From: Bacteroidales bacterium
GTDB lineage: Bacteria > Bacteroidota > Bacteroidia > Bacteroidales > UBA932
Reading direction: 5' to 3'
Length of the DNA stretch: 64,000 nt
Assembly (NCBI GenBank): GCA_017445015.1
Contig: JAFSVL010000048.1
Location: 19,641-83,640, forward strand
Shown in pieces: positions 35,088-42,841 of the stretch. Numbering within the stretch: the first letter of the stretch is position 1; each line of letters begins with the position of its first letter. The position numbers and the translations under genes were made by a program. Under the pieces are notes generated by a model. The model was not told the DNA's origin. It did not search any database and was given only the letters and a program-made list of their open reading frames with translations.

Positions 35088-36230
35088 ATGGGCAACATCT
35101 TTGACGCATTACAGCAGTTCTGGTCCTTTACGGGCTTTGCGAACATGACCTGGCAGCATTTCGGAATGATTGCCATCGGCATCGTATTCATCGTCCTGGG
35201 CATTGTCAAAAAATGGGAACCGTTGCTGCTGGTACCCATCGGCTTCGGGATGATCGTGGGCAATATCCCTTTCGCCGCCGGGCTGAACATCGGCATTTAC
35301 GAAGAAGGTTCCGTTCTCAATATCCTGTATCAGGGCGTCCGGCAGGGCTGGTATCCCCCGCTGATTTTCCTCGGAATCGGCGCGATGACGGATTTCTCGG
35401 CGCTGATTTCCCAGCCGCGGCTGATGCTCATCGGCGCAGCGGCGCAAGTGGGCATCTTCGGAGCCTATCTGCTGGCGCTGTGGATGGGATTCCTCCCGCA
35501 GGAAGCGGGAGCCATCGGCATCATCGGCGGAGCGGACGGCCCTACGGCCATTTTCCTTTCTTCCAAACTGGCTCCCGAACTGATGGGCGCCATCGCCGTA
35601 TCGGCCTATTCCTACATGGCGCTGGTACCGGTCATCCAGAAACCCATCATGCTGATGATGACCTCCAAAAAGGAACGGCTCATCCGCATGGCCCGGCCGA
35701 GGCAGGTCAGTCACAGGGAAAAGGTCATCTTCCCCATCGCAGGATTCATCGTAACGGCGCTGATCGTGCCTTCCGGCCTTCCGCTGCTCGGGATGCTGTT
35801 CTTTGGGAACCTGCTCAAGGAATCCGGGGTAACCAAACGCCTGGCGCAGACGGCAAGCGGCCCGATGATCGACGTGGTTACGACGCTTATCGGCCTGACC
35901 GTAGGGGCTTCCACCCAGGCCAATGTCTTTATTTCGGGAAGGTCGCTGAAGATTTTCCTGCTCGGCCTGGTTTCCTTTATCATCGCCACCTTCTGCGGGG
36001 TGCTGTTCGTAAAAATCATGAACCTCTTCTGCAGGGAAGGGCACAAGATCAACCCGCTGATCGGTAATGCCGGCGTATCGGCCGTCCCCGACAGCGCCCG
36101 CGTCTCCGAGACCGTCGGCCTGGAAGCCGATCCGGAGAACCACCTGCTCATGCACGCCATGGGCCCCAATGTCGCGGGCGTCATCGGTTCTTCCGTAGCG
36201 GCAGGTATCCTGCTCAGTTTCCTGGGCTAA
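35088..36230 (+). CDS. oadB: Sodium ion-translocating decarboxylase beta subunit
   Basis: 380 residues of hydrophobic membrane protein with about 9-11 helices. Conserved blocks are IFLGIGAMTDFSALISQP (with the Asp thought to bind Na+), GIIGGADGPTAIFLSSKLAPELMGAIAVSAYSYMALVPVIQKPIM, GLTVGASTQANVFISGRSLKIF and GNAGVSAVPDSARVSETVGLEADPENHLLMHAMGPNVAGVIGSSVAAGILL. It decarboxylates carboxybiotin and exports Na+. Last gene of the four-gene operon; ends before a repeat-bearing convergent spacer. Confidence 0.96.
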   Translation: MGNIFDALQQFWSFTGFANMTWQHFGMIAIGIVFIVLGIVKKWEPLLLVPIGFGMIVGNIPFAAGLNIGIYEEGSVLNILYQGVRQGWYPPLIFLGIGAMTDFSALISQPRLMLIGAAAQVGIFGAYLLALWMGFLPQEAGAIGIIGGADGPTAIFLSSKLAPELMGAIAVSAYSYMALVPVIQKPIMLMMTSKKERLIRMARPRQVSHREKVIFPIAGFIVTALIVPSGLPLLGMLFFGNLLKESGVTKRLAQTASGPMIDVVTTLIGLTVGASTQANVFISGRSLKIFLLGLVSFIIATFCGVLFVKIMNLFCREGHKINPLIGNAGVSAVPDSARVSETVGLEADPENHLLMHAMGPNVAGVIGSSVAAGILLSFLG

Positions 36231-36297
36231 CATATAACGGCAGAGCCAATTCCCATTGCGGCTGCCCCCAAGGTCCCGCCCTTCGTTGATTTTTGGC

Positions 36298-36372
36298 GAT
36301 TTTATACGAGGGCAGGGCCCAGTGGGCCCTGGCACCGAACAAATATGCCGATTCTGTACGAGCGCAGGGCCC
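36298..36372. repeat. Imperfect tandem direct repeats in the oadB-tex spacer
   Basis: Two 23-bp units at 36298-36320 and 36350-36372 share TACGAG-(G/C)-GCAGGGCCC and the leading GATT, with four mismatches, at 52-bp spacing. The first is followed by a GCAGGGCCC-AGT-GGGCCCTGGC hairpin. The spacer 36231-36492 holds no recognisable gene. Confidence 0.5.
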
Positions 36373-36408
36373 TTCGGCCATGGTGATCAAAAGATCCCGT
36401 AATCGTCA

Positions 36409-36457
36409 GGTCCGGCACCCCCCGGATTTTGAACTGTTTTGGCCGGGTTGCCGGACC
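36409..36457. terminator. Hairpin in convergent oadB-tex spacer
   Basis: GGTCCGGCACC-CCCCGG pairs with CCGGG-TTGCCGGACC across an AT-rich loop (36426-36442). A stem of 13-15 bp sits between two convergent operons, so it may end transcription from both sides. No strong T-run follows. Confidence 0.5.
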
Positions 36458-36492
36458 TCCGGGCTGAAAAAGAGGCTGAAGAACAGGGTAAA

Positions 36493-38652
36493 TTACTCGC
36501 CCTTATGTTGCCCGTCACTTATCAGCCGCAGCGATATCCGGTTCCGCTGCACATCGGCGCCAAGCACTTCCACCCGGATTTTCTGGTGGAGTTTGAGCAC
36601 GCGGGACGGATCACGCAGGCCCTTGACCCCCATCTGGCTCACATGGATCAGCCCGTTGTCATGCAGGCCGATGTCCACGAAGGCGCCGAAGGCGGTAAGG
36701 TTCGTCACGATGCCGGGCAGTTCCATTCCGGGACGAAGGTCGGCGATATCGCGGATGCACTCGTCAAAAGCAAAGGAAGACGCTTGTTCGCGCGGATCCA
36801 GCCCGGGCTTGGCCAGTTCCTTGAGGATATCGCGCACCGTGGGAAGTCCGGTCGTATCCGTCACATAATCTTCCGCACGGATACCCGCGCATAACGCCGC
36901 GTTCCCCACCAATTCCCGGACGGAAACGCCCGCATCGGCAGCCATGCGGCCGACCACGGAATAGGATTCGGGATGTACGGCCGAATCGTCGAGCGGATTG
37001 TCTCCGCCCTTGATACGCAGGAAGCCTGCGCACTGTTCGAAGGTCTTTGCCCCCAGCCGGGGCACGTCACGCAGCGCCTCCCGGCTGGGGAACGCACCCT
37101 GCTCCGCACGACGGGCGCAGATGGAGGCCGCCAGCGCCGGGCCGATTCCCGCCACATAAGAAAGCAGGTACGGACTGGCCGTATTGAGGTTTACCCCTAC
37201 GCTGTTCACGCAGAATTCCACGGTCTCGTCCAGTTTCTCGCGCAGGAGATTCTGGTCCACATCATGCTGATACTGCCCTACTCCCAGGTTCTTGGGATCG
37301 ATTTTCACCAGTTCCGACAGCGGGTCCATGAGACGGCGGCCGATGGAGACGGCCCCGCGGACGGTCACGTCTTCGTCGGGAAATTCCTCCCGGGCTATAT
37401 CGGATGCGGAATAGATGGAAGCACCGTCCTCGCTGACGGTCCAGACGCGGCAGCCCTCGGGCATATCCACTTTGGCCAGAAAATCCGCCGTCTCCCTGCT
37501 GGCCGTGCCGTTTCCCAGCGCAACCGCCTCGATGCGGTATTCCGCCAAAATGCGCGAAACGGTCGTCAGCGCACGTATTTTCTCATTGAGCGGCGGATGC
37601 GGATAGATGATGCCATGCCAGCACAGGGCGCCGTGTTCATCGAGTGCCGCCAGTTTACAGCCGTTGCGGAAGCCCGGATCGACCGCCAGTACGCGCTTCT
37701 GGCCCAGCGGGGCCTCGAGAAGCAGCTGGCGAAGATTTCCGCCGAAAATTTCAATGCTTTCCCGGTCCGCCTTCTCCTTGGCTTCGCGCAACACCTCTCC
37801 GGTGAGCGACGGCTCCAGCAGCCGCTTCCACGCATCCTCGCAGGCCAGCGAGATCTGCGCATCCAGTTCCGGGGCGGGATAGCCGTGTTCCTTGCAAAAC
37901 GCATAGCGGATACCGGCTGCGGACTTGGAGGGGTCCGCATCGATGCCCAGTTTCAGCCAGCCCTCGCGTTCCGCACGCAGCAGCGCCAGCAATTGATGGG
38001 CGGGAATCCGGGAAAGCGGGAAGGAATAATTGAAATAGGAACGGTATTTATCGGCTTCCGGGGCGGTTTCGCCCGCTTTGGTCACTTTGGCGGTAATGCG
38101 CCGCTGCCGCAGCACGGCGCGGAGAGATTCGCGGACGGGAGCGTTTTCGTTCAGGCGTTCCGCGATGATATCCCGGGCCCCGGAAAGCGCGGCTTCGGCA
38201 TCCGGCACGCCTTCACGCACAAAACGGAGCGCATCGGCGCGGGGATTTTTCGTCCGCACGTTCCACATCAGGTCTGCTAGCGGCTCCAGCCCCAGTTCCT
38301 TCGCCACCGTCGCCCGCGTCCGTCTTTTCGGGCGATACGGCAGGTATAAGTCCTCCAGGAGGGTGGCTGAGACGCAGTTTTCCACGGCCGCACGCAAATC
38401 CTCCGTCAAGGCTCCGGCGGCTTCGATATTCGCCAGGACGGTCTGCTTACGCTTCTCCATCTCCTCGAAAACGCCTGCCCAATGCTTCACTTCCGCAACG
38501 GAAGCATCATCCATCCCGCCGGTCTTTTCCTTGCGGTAACGGCTGATGAAAGGGATGGTGCCCCCCTGCGCAAAGAGTTCCACGCAATTCTCGACCTGCC
38601 AAGTCTTCAGCCCCAGTTTCTCCGCTATACAATCTATATAGATACCTTTCAT
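36493..38652 (-). CDS. tex: Tex family RNA-binding transcriptional accessory protein
   Basis: 719 residues, normal for Tex. The N-terminal helical domain (YIDCIAEKLGLKTWQVENCVEL) precedes the YqgF/RNase H-like core (LAVDPGFRNGCKLAALD), the helix-hairpin-helix segment (SYVAGIGPALAASICARR and DVPRLGAKTFEQCAGFLRI) and a C-terminal S1 domain (GMELPGIVTNLTAFGAFVDIGLHDNGLIHVSQM). Binds nucleic acid and affects transcription. The gene lies alone, with a MITE upstream. Confidence 0.97.
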   Translation of the reverse strand: MKGIYIDCIAEKLGLKTWQVENCVELFAQGGTIPFISRYRKEKTGGMDDASVAEVKHWAGVFEEMEKRKQTVLANIEAAGALTEDLRAAVENCVSATLLEDLYLPYRPKRRTRATVAKELGLEPLADLMWNVRTKNPRADALRFVREGVPDAEAALSGARDIIAERLNENAPVRESLRAVLRQRRITAKVTKAGETAPEADKYRSYFNYSFPLSRIPAHQLLALLRAEREGWLKLGIDADPSKSAAGIRYAFCKEHGYPAPELDAQISLACEDAWKRLLEPSLTGEVLREAKEKADRESIEIFGGNLRQLLLEAPLGQKRVLAVDPGFRNGCKLAALDEHGALCWHGIIYPHPPLNEKIRALTTVSRILAEYRIEAVALGNGTASRETADFLAKVDMPEGCRVWTVSEDGASIYSASDIAREEFPDEDVTVRGAVSIGRRLMDPLSELVKIDPKNLGVGQYQHDVDQNLLREKLDETVEFCVNSVGVNLNTASPYLLSYVAGIGPALAASICARRAEQGAFPSREALRDVPRLGAKTFEQCAGFLRIKGGDNPLDDSAVHPESYSVVGRMAADAGVSVRELVGNAALCAGIRAEDYVTDTTGLPTVRDILKELAKPGLDPREQASSFAFDECIRDIADLRPGMELPGIVTNLTAFGAFVDIGLHDNGLIHVSQMGVKGLRDPSRVLKLHQKIRVEVLGADVQRNRISLRLISDGQHKGE

Positions 38653-38686
38653 ATTTCTGTCTTTAAGTATTTATGAAAAGCTTTCC

Positions 38687-38854
38687 TTAGAAGCTGTTTA
38701 AATTTTGTTAACGAAAAGATTTATGAGGAATTTTTGAGCTATTTTCCCTGACTGATGAAGGAGTGTAGCCGTAGCTACATGACTGAAGAAGACGGGGAAA
38801 AGAGCCAAAAAGAACCATAAAGATTGAAGTTGATAAAATTTAAACAGCTTCTTA
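38687..38854. mobile_element. MITE-like element with 24-bp terminal inverted repeats
   Basis: The left terminus AGAAGCTGTTTAAATTTT(G)T(T)AAC at 38689-38712 and its complement at 38829-38852 differ at only two positions. The element is about 162 bp, has no ORF of its own and is flanked by TTA on both sides (38687-38689 and 38852-38854), a 3-bp target duplication of the TNA type known for the IS1031 group of IS5-family elements. The right TTA is the stop codon (TAA) of the clc gene. A CGTAGCTAC palindrome lies in the middle. Confidence 0.75.
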
Positions 38855-40600
38855 GTCCCTGGAAATTTCCTTCAGGGCCTCCCGGTAGGCCTCCAGCACG
38901 CGGGACTTGGAAACAAAGCCCAGATAGCGGCCGTCCGCATCCAGCACGGGCAGGCGCCAGCTCCCGCATTTGGCAAATTTTTCCATGACGGATTCCATCC
39001 GTTCGTCCACCCGCACCGTAAAGGGCGGCTTTTCCATCAAATCGCGTACGCCCAGACGGTCATAGAGTTCGGTGCGGAAGATGGTCTTACGGATATGCTC
39101 CACCTCCACCTGGGCGAGGAACCGCCCCTGCGCATCCAGCACCGGATAAACGGCAGCGGTACTTCCGGAAAGGAGTCCCACAAGTTCCCGCAGCGACATA
39201 TCCGCCCGCACGCGGGGATATTTGTCCCGAACCAGGTCCGCCGTCTTGATGAGCATCAGCGCACTGTGGTCGTTGTCGTGCGTCATCAGGTCGCCGCTCT
39301 GGGCGATGCGCTTGGAATAAATCGAATATTTCTCGCGGATGCGGATCGTACCGAAGGAAACGGTGGAACAGAGAATCAGCGGGAGAAGCAGTTCATAACC
39401 GCCGGTAATCTCCGCGATGAGGAAGATGGCCGTCATCGGCGCCTGCATCACGCCCGCCATCAGCCCCGCCATGCCCACCAGTACGAAATTGTGCTCCGGG
39501 ATAACGGTCCCCGTAGGAGAGAGCAGCAGGTTCAGCGAACGGGAAAGCACAAAGCCCGTCAGACCGCCGACAATCAGCGTAGGGCCGAAAGTACCGCCCA
39601 CACCCCCGCCGGCATTGGTAAAGGTCATCGACAGTACCTTTAGCAGCATGACCAGCCCGAGGAAGACCGGAAGCGTCCAGGGGGAATCCAGCGGAAGGGG
39701 AAGGGGCCCCGAAGCGGTGATGTCCCGGTCTGTCAGCAGGATGCGCAAAGAATCATAGCCCTCGCCGAAAAGCGGCGGAAACAGGAAAATCAGCAACCCC
39801 AGCGCCGATGCGCACAGCAGCCAGCGCAGCGCCGGATGGCGAAGACGCGCCAGACGGTCCTCGATCGCCAGCGTAGTACGCATAAAATACAGGGACATCA
39901 GGCCGCAGACAATTCCGAGGGCAATATAGAAAGGAATATTGGCCGGCTGGAAAGGCGTGATGTCACAGGCGAATTTGGCAACCCCGCCGTCAAAGAGATA
40001 GGAAACCACCGCCGCACTCACCGTCGAAAGCAGCAGCGGCATCATCGACGACATCGAGATATTGAACATCAGGATTTCCAGGGTAAAGAGTACCCCGGCG
40101 AGCGGAGCACCGAAGATGCCGGATACCGCTCCGGCGGCACCGCAACCCACCAGGACGGCAATCCCATGCTGGGAAAGCCCGGCGGCACGGCCCAGATTGC
40201 TGCCCAGCGCGGCGCCGGTATAGACAATCGGCGCCTCGGCACCGACAGAACCGCCGAATCCGATGGTCATGGCGCTCGCCGCCATCGAGGTTCCCATATT
40301 GTGCGGACGAATCAGGGCATCCCCGCGCGAGAGGGAAAGCAGCACCTTGGTCACGCCATGTCCGATATCGTCCCTGACAATGAAACGGACAAAGAGCAGC
40401 GTAAGCAGCATCCCTGCCCCGGGAAGGACGAGACGCCCCCAGGCAAAGCCGTCCGGAGCGGTCGTGAGAGGGGTTAAAAAAGACTGTATCAGGGAAATCA
40501 GCCGTTCCAGCAGGACGGCGGCAAGGCCGGCGCTGACACCGACGGCCAGAGCAAGGAAAGGGAGAAGATTATTTTCAGATATTTTCCTGAGAATCCTCAT
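38852..40600 (-). CDS. ClC-type chloride channel/transporter with CBS domains
   Basis: 582 residues from ATG 40600; the longer frame to 40735 runs into the upstream gene. About 10-12 membrane helices carry the ClC selectivity motifs: DDIGHGV (GSGIP region), GGSVGAEAPIVYTGAALGS (with the gating-type Glu in place of GKEGP), GGVGGTFGPTLIVGG (GxFxP). Two CBS domains follow at about residues 440-500 and 520-575. Moves chloride, possibly with H+ exchange, across the inner membrane. Its last codon abuts a MITE. The start overlaps the upstream small gene by 26 nt. Confidence 0.93.
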   Translation of the reverse strand: MRILRKISENNLLPFLALAVGVSAGLAAVLLERLISLIQSFLTPLTTAPDGFAWGRLVLPGAGMLLTLLFVRFIVRDDIGHGVTKVLLSLSRGDALIRPHNMGTSMAASAMTIGFGGSVGAEAPIVYTGAALGSNLGRAAGLSQHGIAVLVGCGAAGAVSGIFGAPLAGVLFTLEILMFNISMSSMMPLLLSTVSAAVVSYLFDGGVAKFACDITPFQPANIPFYIALGIVCGLMSLYFMRTTLAIEDRLARLRHPALRWLLCASALGLLIFLFPPLFGEGYDSLRILLTDRDITASGPLPLPLDSPWTLPVFLGLVMLLKVLSMTFTNAGGGVGGTFGPTLIVGGLTGFVLSRSLNLLLSPTGTVIPEHNFVLVGMAGLMAGVMQAPMTAIFLIAEITGGYELLLPLILCSTVSFGTIRIREKYSIYSKRIAQSGDLMTHDNDHSALMLIKTADLVRDKYPRVRADMSLRELVGLLSGSTAAVYPVLDAQGRFLAQVEVEHIRKTIFRTELYDRLGVRDLMEKPPFTVRVDERMESVMEKFAKCGSWRLPVLDADGRYLGFVSKSRVLEAYREALKEISRD

Positions 40601-40943
40601 CGGCACCGTACTGGGAGATATTGTCATCCGGCAAGGTACCCCCTTCGCTGTCGGCGGAAACGCTGGTTCCGGCGACCTGTGCCTCTTCCGCGTCCTCTTC
40701 GCTTTCAAGCCAGTGCCTGACATCCTCAAGGTCATCGGTCTTCACCTCGATTTTCACCAGGTTGATGGAATCGGGCAGTTCAATCGTCACGGCATAAAAG
40801 GGCGTTCCGTCCGGCTTGGTATATTTGACAAGGTCCTGAAAATAGTCATCGAACCCTGCGGGATACTTCACATTGAATGCCGCCGCGAGTTCAGCGGACA
40901 TTTTTTCATAACTCACTACGTGCCTTTTTCGGTTGTCCAGCAT
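40575..40943 (-). CDS. Small conserved acidic protein of unknown function
   Basis: 122 residues from ATG 40943. The first half (HVVSYEKMSAELAAAFNVKYPAGFDDYFQDL, then PDGTPFYAVTIELPDSINLVKIEVKTDD) is a compact alpha-beta module; the last 45 residues are highly acidic and low in complexity (LESEEDAEEAQVAG...). I do not recognise a named domain. It lies 26 bp after ygiQ and overlaps clc by 26 nt, so it is expressed with them. Confidence 0.75.
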   Translation of the reverse strand: MLDNRKRHVVSYEKMSAELAAAFNVKYPAGFDDYFQDLVKYTKPDGTPFYAVTIELPDSINLVKIEVKTDDLEDVRHWLESEEDAEEAQVAGTSVSADSEGGTLPDDNISQYGADEDSQENI

Positions 40944-40969
40944 ATCAAGCTTGCATTTAGGCCGCAATA

Positions 40970-42841
40970 TTAATGCAAATTATCCGGCTTTGCAAAAAAC
41001 TTTGACTTTTGTGCGATTTTCTTTGCCGGATCGCGCTCCACAAATACCGGCTGCAGGTTTCTCGGGTCCAGACCGGTCCAGTACATTACGGACGAAGTCG
41101 TCATCGGCGTAGGGGTAAAATCCTGCACCTGCTCCATCCAGACGCCTTTCAGGGTCTTGTTCTGCGAAAGCCGCTGCATATCCTGCATCGTACAGCCGGG
41201 ATGCGAGGAAATAAAATACGGGACGATGCCCACATGCGTCCCTTCTTCGCGGTTGACGGCGTCGAATTCCCGCCGCAGCCGCTCGAAATAGCGGAACGAC
41301 GGCTTGGCCATGTACCCCAGGACCTTGTCTTCCGTATGCTCGGGCGCCACCTTGAGCCTGCCGGAGGTATGCCTGAGCACCAGCGCCCGCAGATAATCCC
41401 GGCCGCTTTCATCGCGGAAGCCCTCCGGCGTAAGGAACAGGTCGTATCGCACGCCGCTGCCCACATAGGCATGGCGCACACCAGGCACGGAGAGGACCTC
41501 CCGGTACAGCGCGAGCAGCCGCCGGTGTGAAAAATCCAGGTTGGCGCAGGCCGCCGGATAAAGACAGGACTTGCGCTTGCAGAGGGCACAGCGCGTCTTG
41601 TCGCGGCCGCCCATGCCGTACATATTCGCCGTCGGTGCCCCCAGATCCGAAATATTGCCGCGGAACGAGGGCATCGCCGCCAGTTTCCGCACTTCGGCAA
41701 GAATGCCCTTTTCGGAGCGCGACTGGATGAATTTCCCCTGATGGGCGGCAATCGTGCAGAAATTGCAGCCGCCGAAACAGCCCCGGTGCGTGATGATGGA
41801 ATCCTTGATCATATCGTACGCGGGGATGCGTTTGCCCGCATAGCGCGGATGCGGCAGTTTTGTAAAGGGCAAATCCCAGAAGGAATCCATTTCCTGCGTA
41901 GTGGCGGGCGGATAGGGAGGATTTACCTGGACATAGCCCTCCCCCACCGGCTCCACGAGCGTAGCCGGGCGGAGAAGGTTTGCATTGGTTTCAATGAGGT
42001 GGAAGTTTTCGGCGAAAGCCCGCTTATCGGCGCAGCACGTCTCGAAGGAATGCAGCAGCATCGGGGAGGCGGAGTCCGGGAGGGCCTCGAAAAACCGTGG
42101 CCGCCCATGGCCACGTGAATGGGAGAGGCCCGCAGCCGAAGGCTGTGGGAGGGATGAGCGAAGCGAAGTTTGGCGAGGCCCTTCCGGCGAAGCGGATTCG
42201 CCGATGCTGCCAGTCCGGAAAAAAGCCAGCTGGGGAATCTGTTCAATCTGGCGCAGGTTCCGGCCGGCCTCGATGGCACGGGTGAGTTCCAGCATCGGCC
42301 GCTCCCCCATTCCGTAACAGAGCCAGTCCGCCCCGCTGTCCACAAGGATGGACGGCATCAGACGGTCGTCCCAGTAATCATAATGGGTCAGGCGCCGCAG
42401 CGACGCCTCCACACCGCCGATCACCACCGGGACGTCCGGCCACAGTCGTTTGAGAATCTTCGTGTAAACCGTAACGGCACGGTCCGGACGCTGTCCGGCC
42501 TTTCCCTCGGGGGTGTAAGCATCGTTGTGACGCAGGCGGCGGGCGGCGGTATAATGGTTCACCATGGAATCCATCGCTCCTGCATTTACGCCGAAATAGA
42601 GCCTCGGACGGCCCAGTTTGCGGAAATCCCGCAGATCGTCACGCCAGTTGGGCTGGGGAACCACCGCCACGCGGTATCCCTGCTTCTGCAGGAAACGCGC
42701 GATGCAGGCCGTGCCGAAACTGGGATGGTCCACAAAGGCGTCACCCGTGAAGAGAATGACATCGATGTAATCCCATCCCAGTTTCCGGACTTCCTTCACG
42801 GAAGTGGGGATATCACATCCGGTCGGGCAGTTCAATTCCAA
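40970..42841 (-). CDS. ygiQ: YgiQ family radical SAM protein with an in-frame inserted segment
   Basis: 623 residues. Family blocks are WDYIDVILFTGDAFVDHPSFG, MVNHYTAARRLRHNDAYTPEGKAGQRPDRAV, the radical SAM HRGCFGGCNFCTIAAHQG (CxxxCxxC), GIGGRDKTRCALCKRKSCL-like Cys cluster and VRHAYVGSGVRYDL. Residues about 213-260 (nucleotides 42062-42205) interrupt an otherwise collinear stretch between QLAFFRTG and LLHSFETCC; they are Pro/Arg/Ser-rich and encoded by a palindromic repeat. The start is TTG (42841 or 42835), since homology begins upstream of any ATG or GTG; it overlaps argS by 29 nt. Function unknown. Confidence 0.92.
   Translation of the reverse strand: MELNCPTGCDIPTSVKEVRKLGWDYIDVILFTGDAFVDHPSFGTACIARFLQKQGYRVAVVPQPNWRDDLRDFRKLGRPRLYFGVNAGAMDSMVNHYTAARRLRHNDAYTPEGKAGQRPDRAVTVYTKILKRLWPDVPVVIGGVEASLRRLTHYDYWDDRLMPSILVDSGADWLCYGMGERPMLELTRAIEAGRNLRQIEQIPQLAFFRTGSIGESASPEGPRQTSLRSSLPQPSAAGLSHSRGHGRPRFFEALPDSASPMLLHSFETCCADKRAFAENFHLIETNANLLRPATLVEPVGEGYVQVNPPYPPATTQEMDSFWDLPFTKLPHPRYAGKRIPAYDMIKDSIITHRGCFGGCNFCTIAAHQGKFIQSRSEKGILAEVRKLAAMPSFRGNISDLGAPTANMYGMGGRDKTRCALCKRKSCLYPAACANLDFSHRRLLALYREVLSVPGVRHAYVGSGVRYDLFLTPEGFRDESGRDYLRALVLRHTSGRLKVAPEHTEDKVLGYMAKPSFRYFERLRREFDAVNREEGTHVGIVPYFISSHPGCTMQDMQRLSQNKTLKGVWMEQVQDFTPTPMTTSSVMYWTGLDPRNLQPVFVERDPAKKIAQKSKFFAKPDNLH
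42062..42205. repeat. Palindromic element inserted in frame in ygiQ
   Basis: A 144-bp segment with inverted ends. The reverse complement of GGAGTCCGGGAGGGCCTCG on the left matches CGAGGCCCTTCCGGCGAAG on the right except for a few bases. Internal hairpins are GTGGCC-GCCCAT-GGCCAC, CAGCC-GAA-GGCTG and CGGCGAA-GCGGA-TTCGCCG. The segment is a multiple of three and contains no stop in the ygiQ frame. It resembles, in behaviour, the palindromic elements inserted in Rickettsia genes. Confidence 0.7.
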
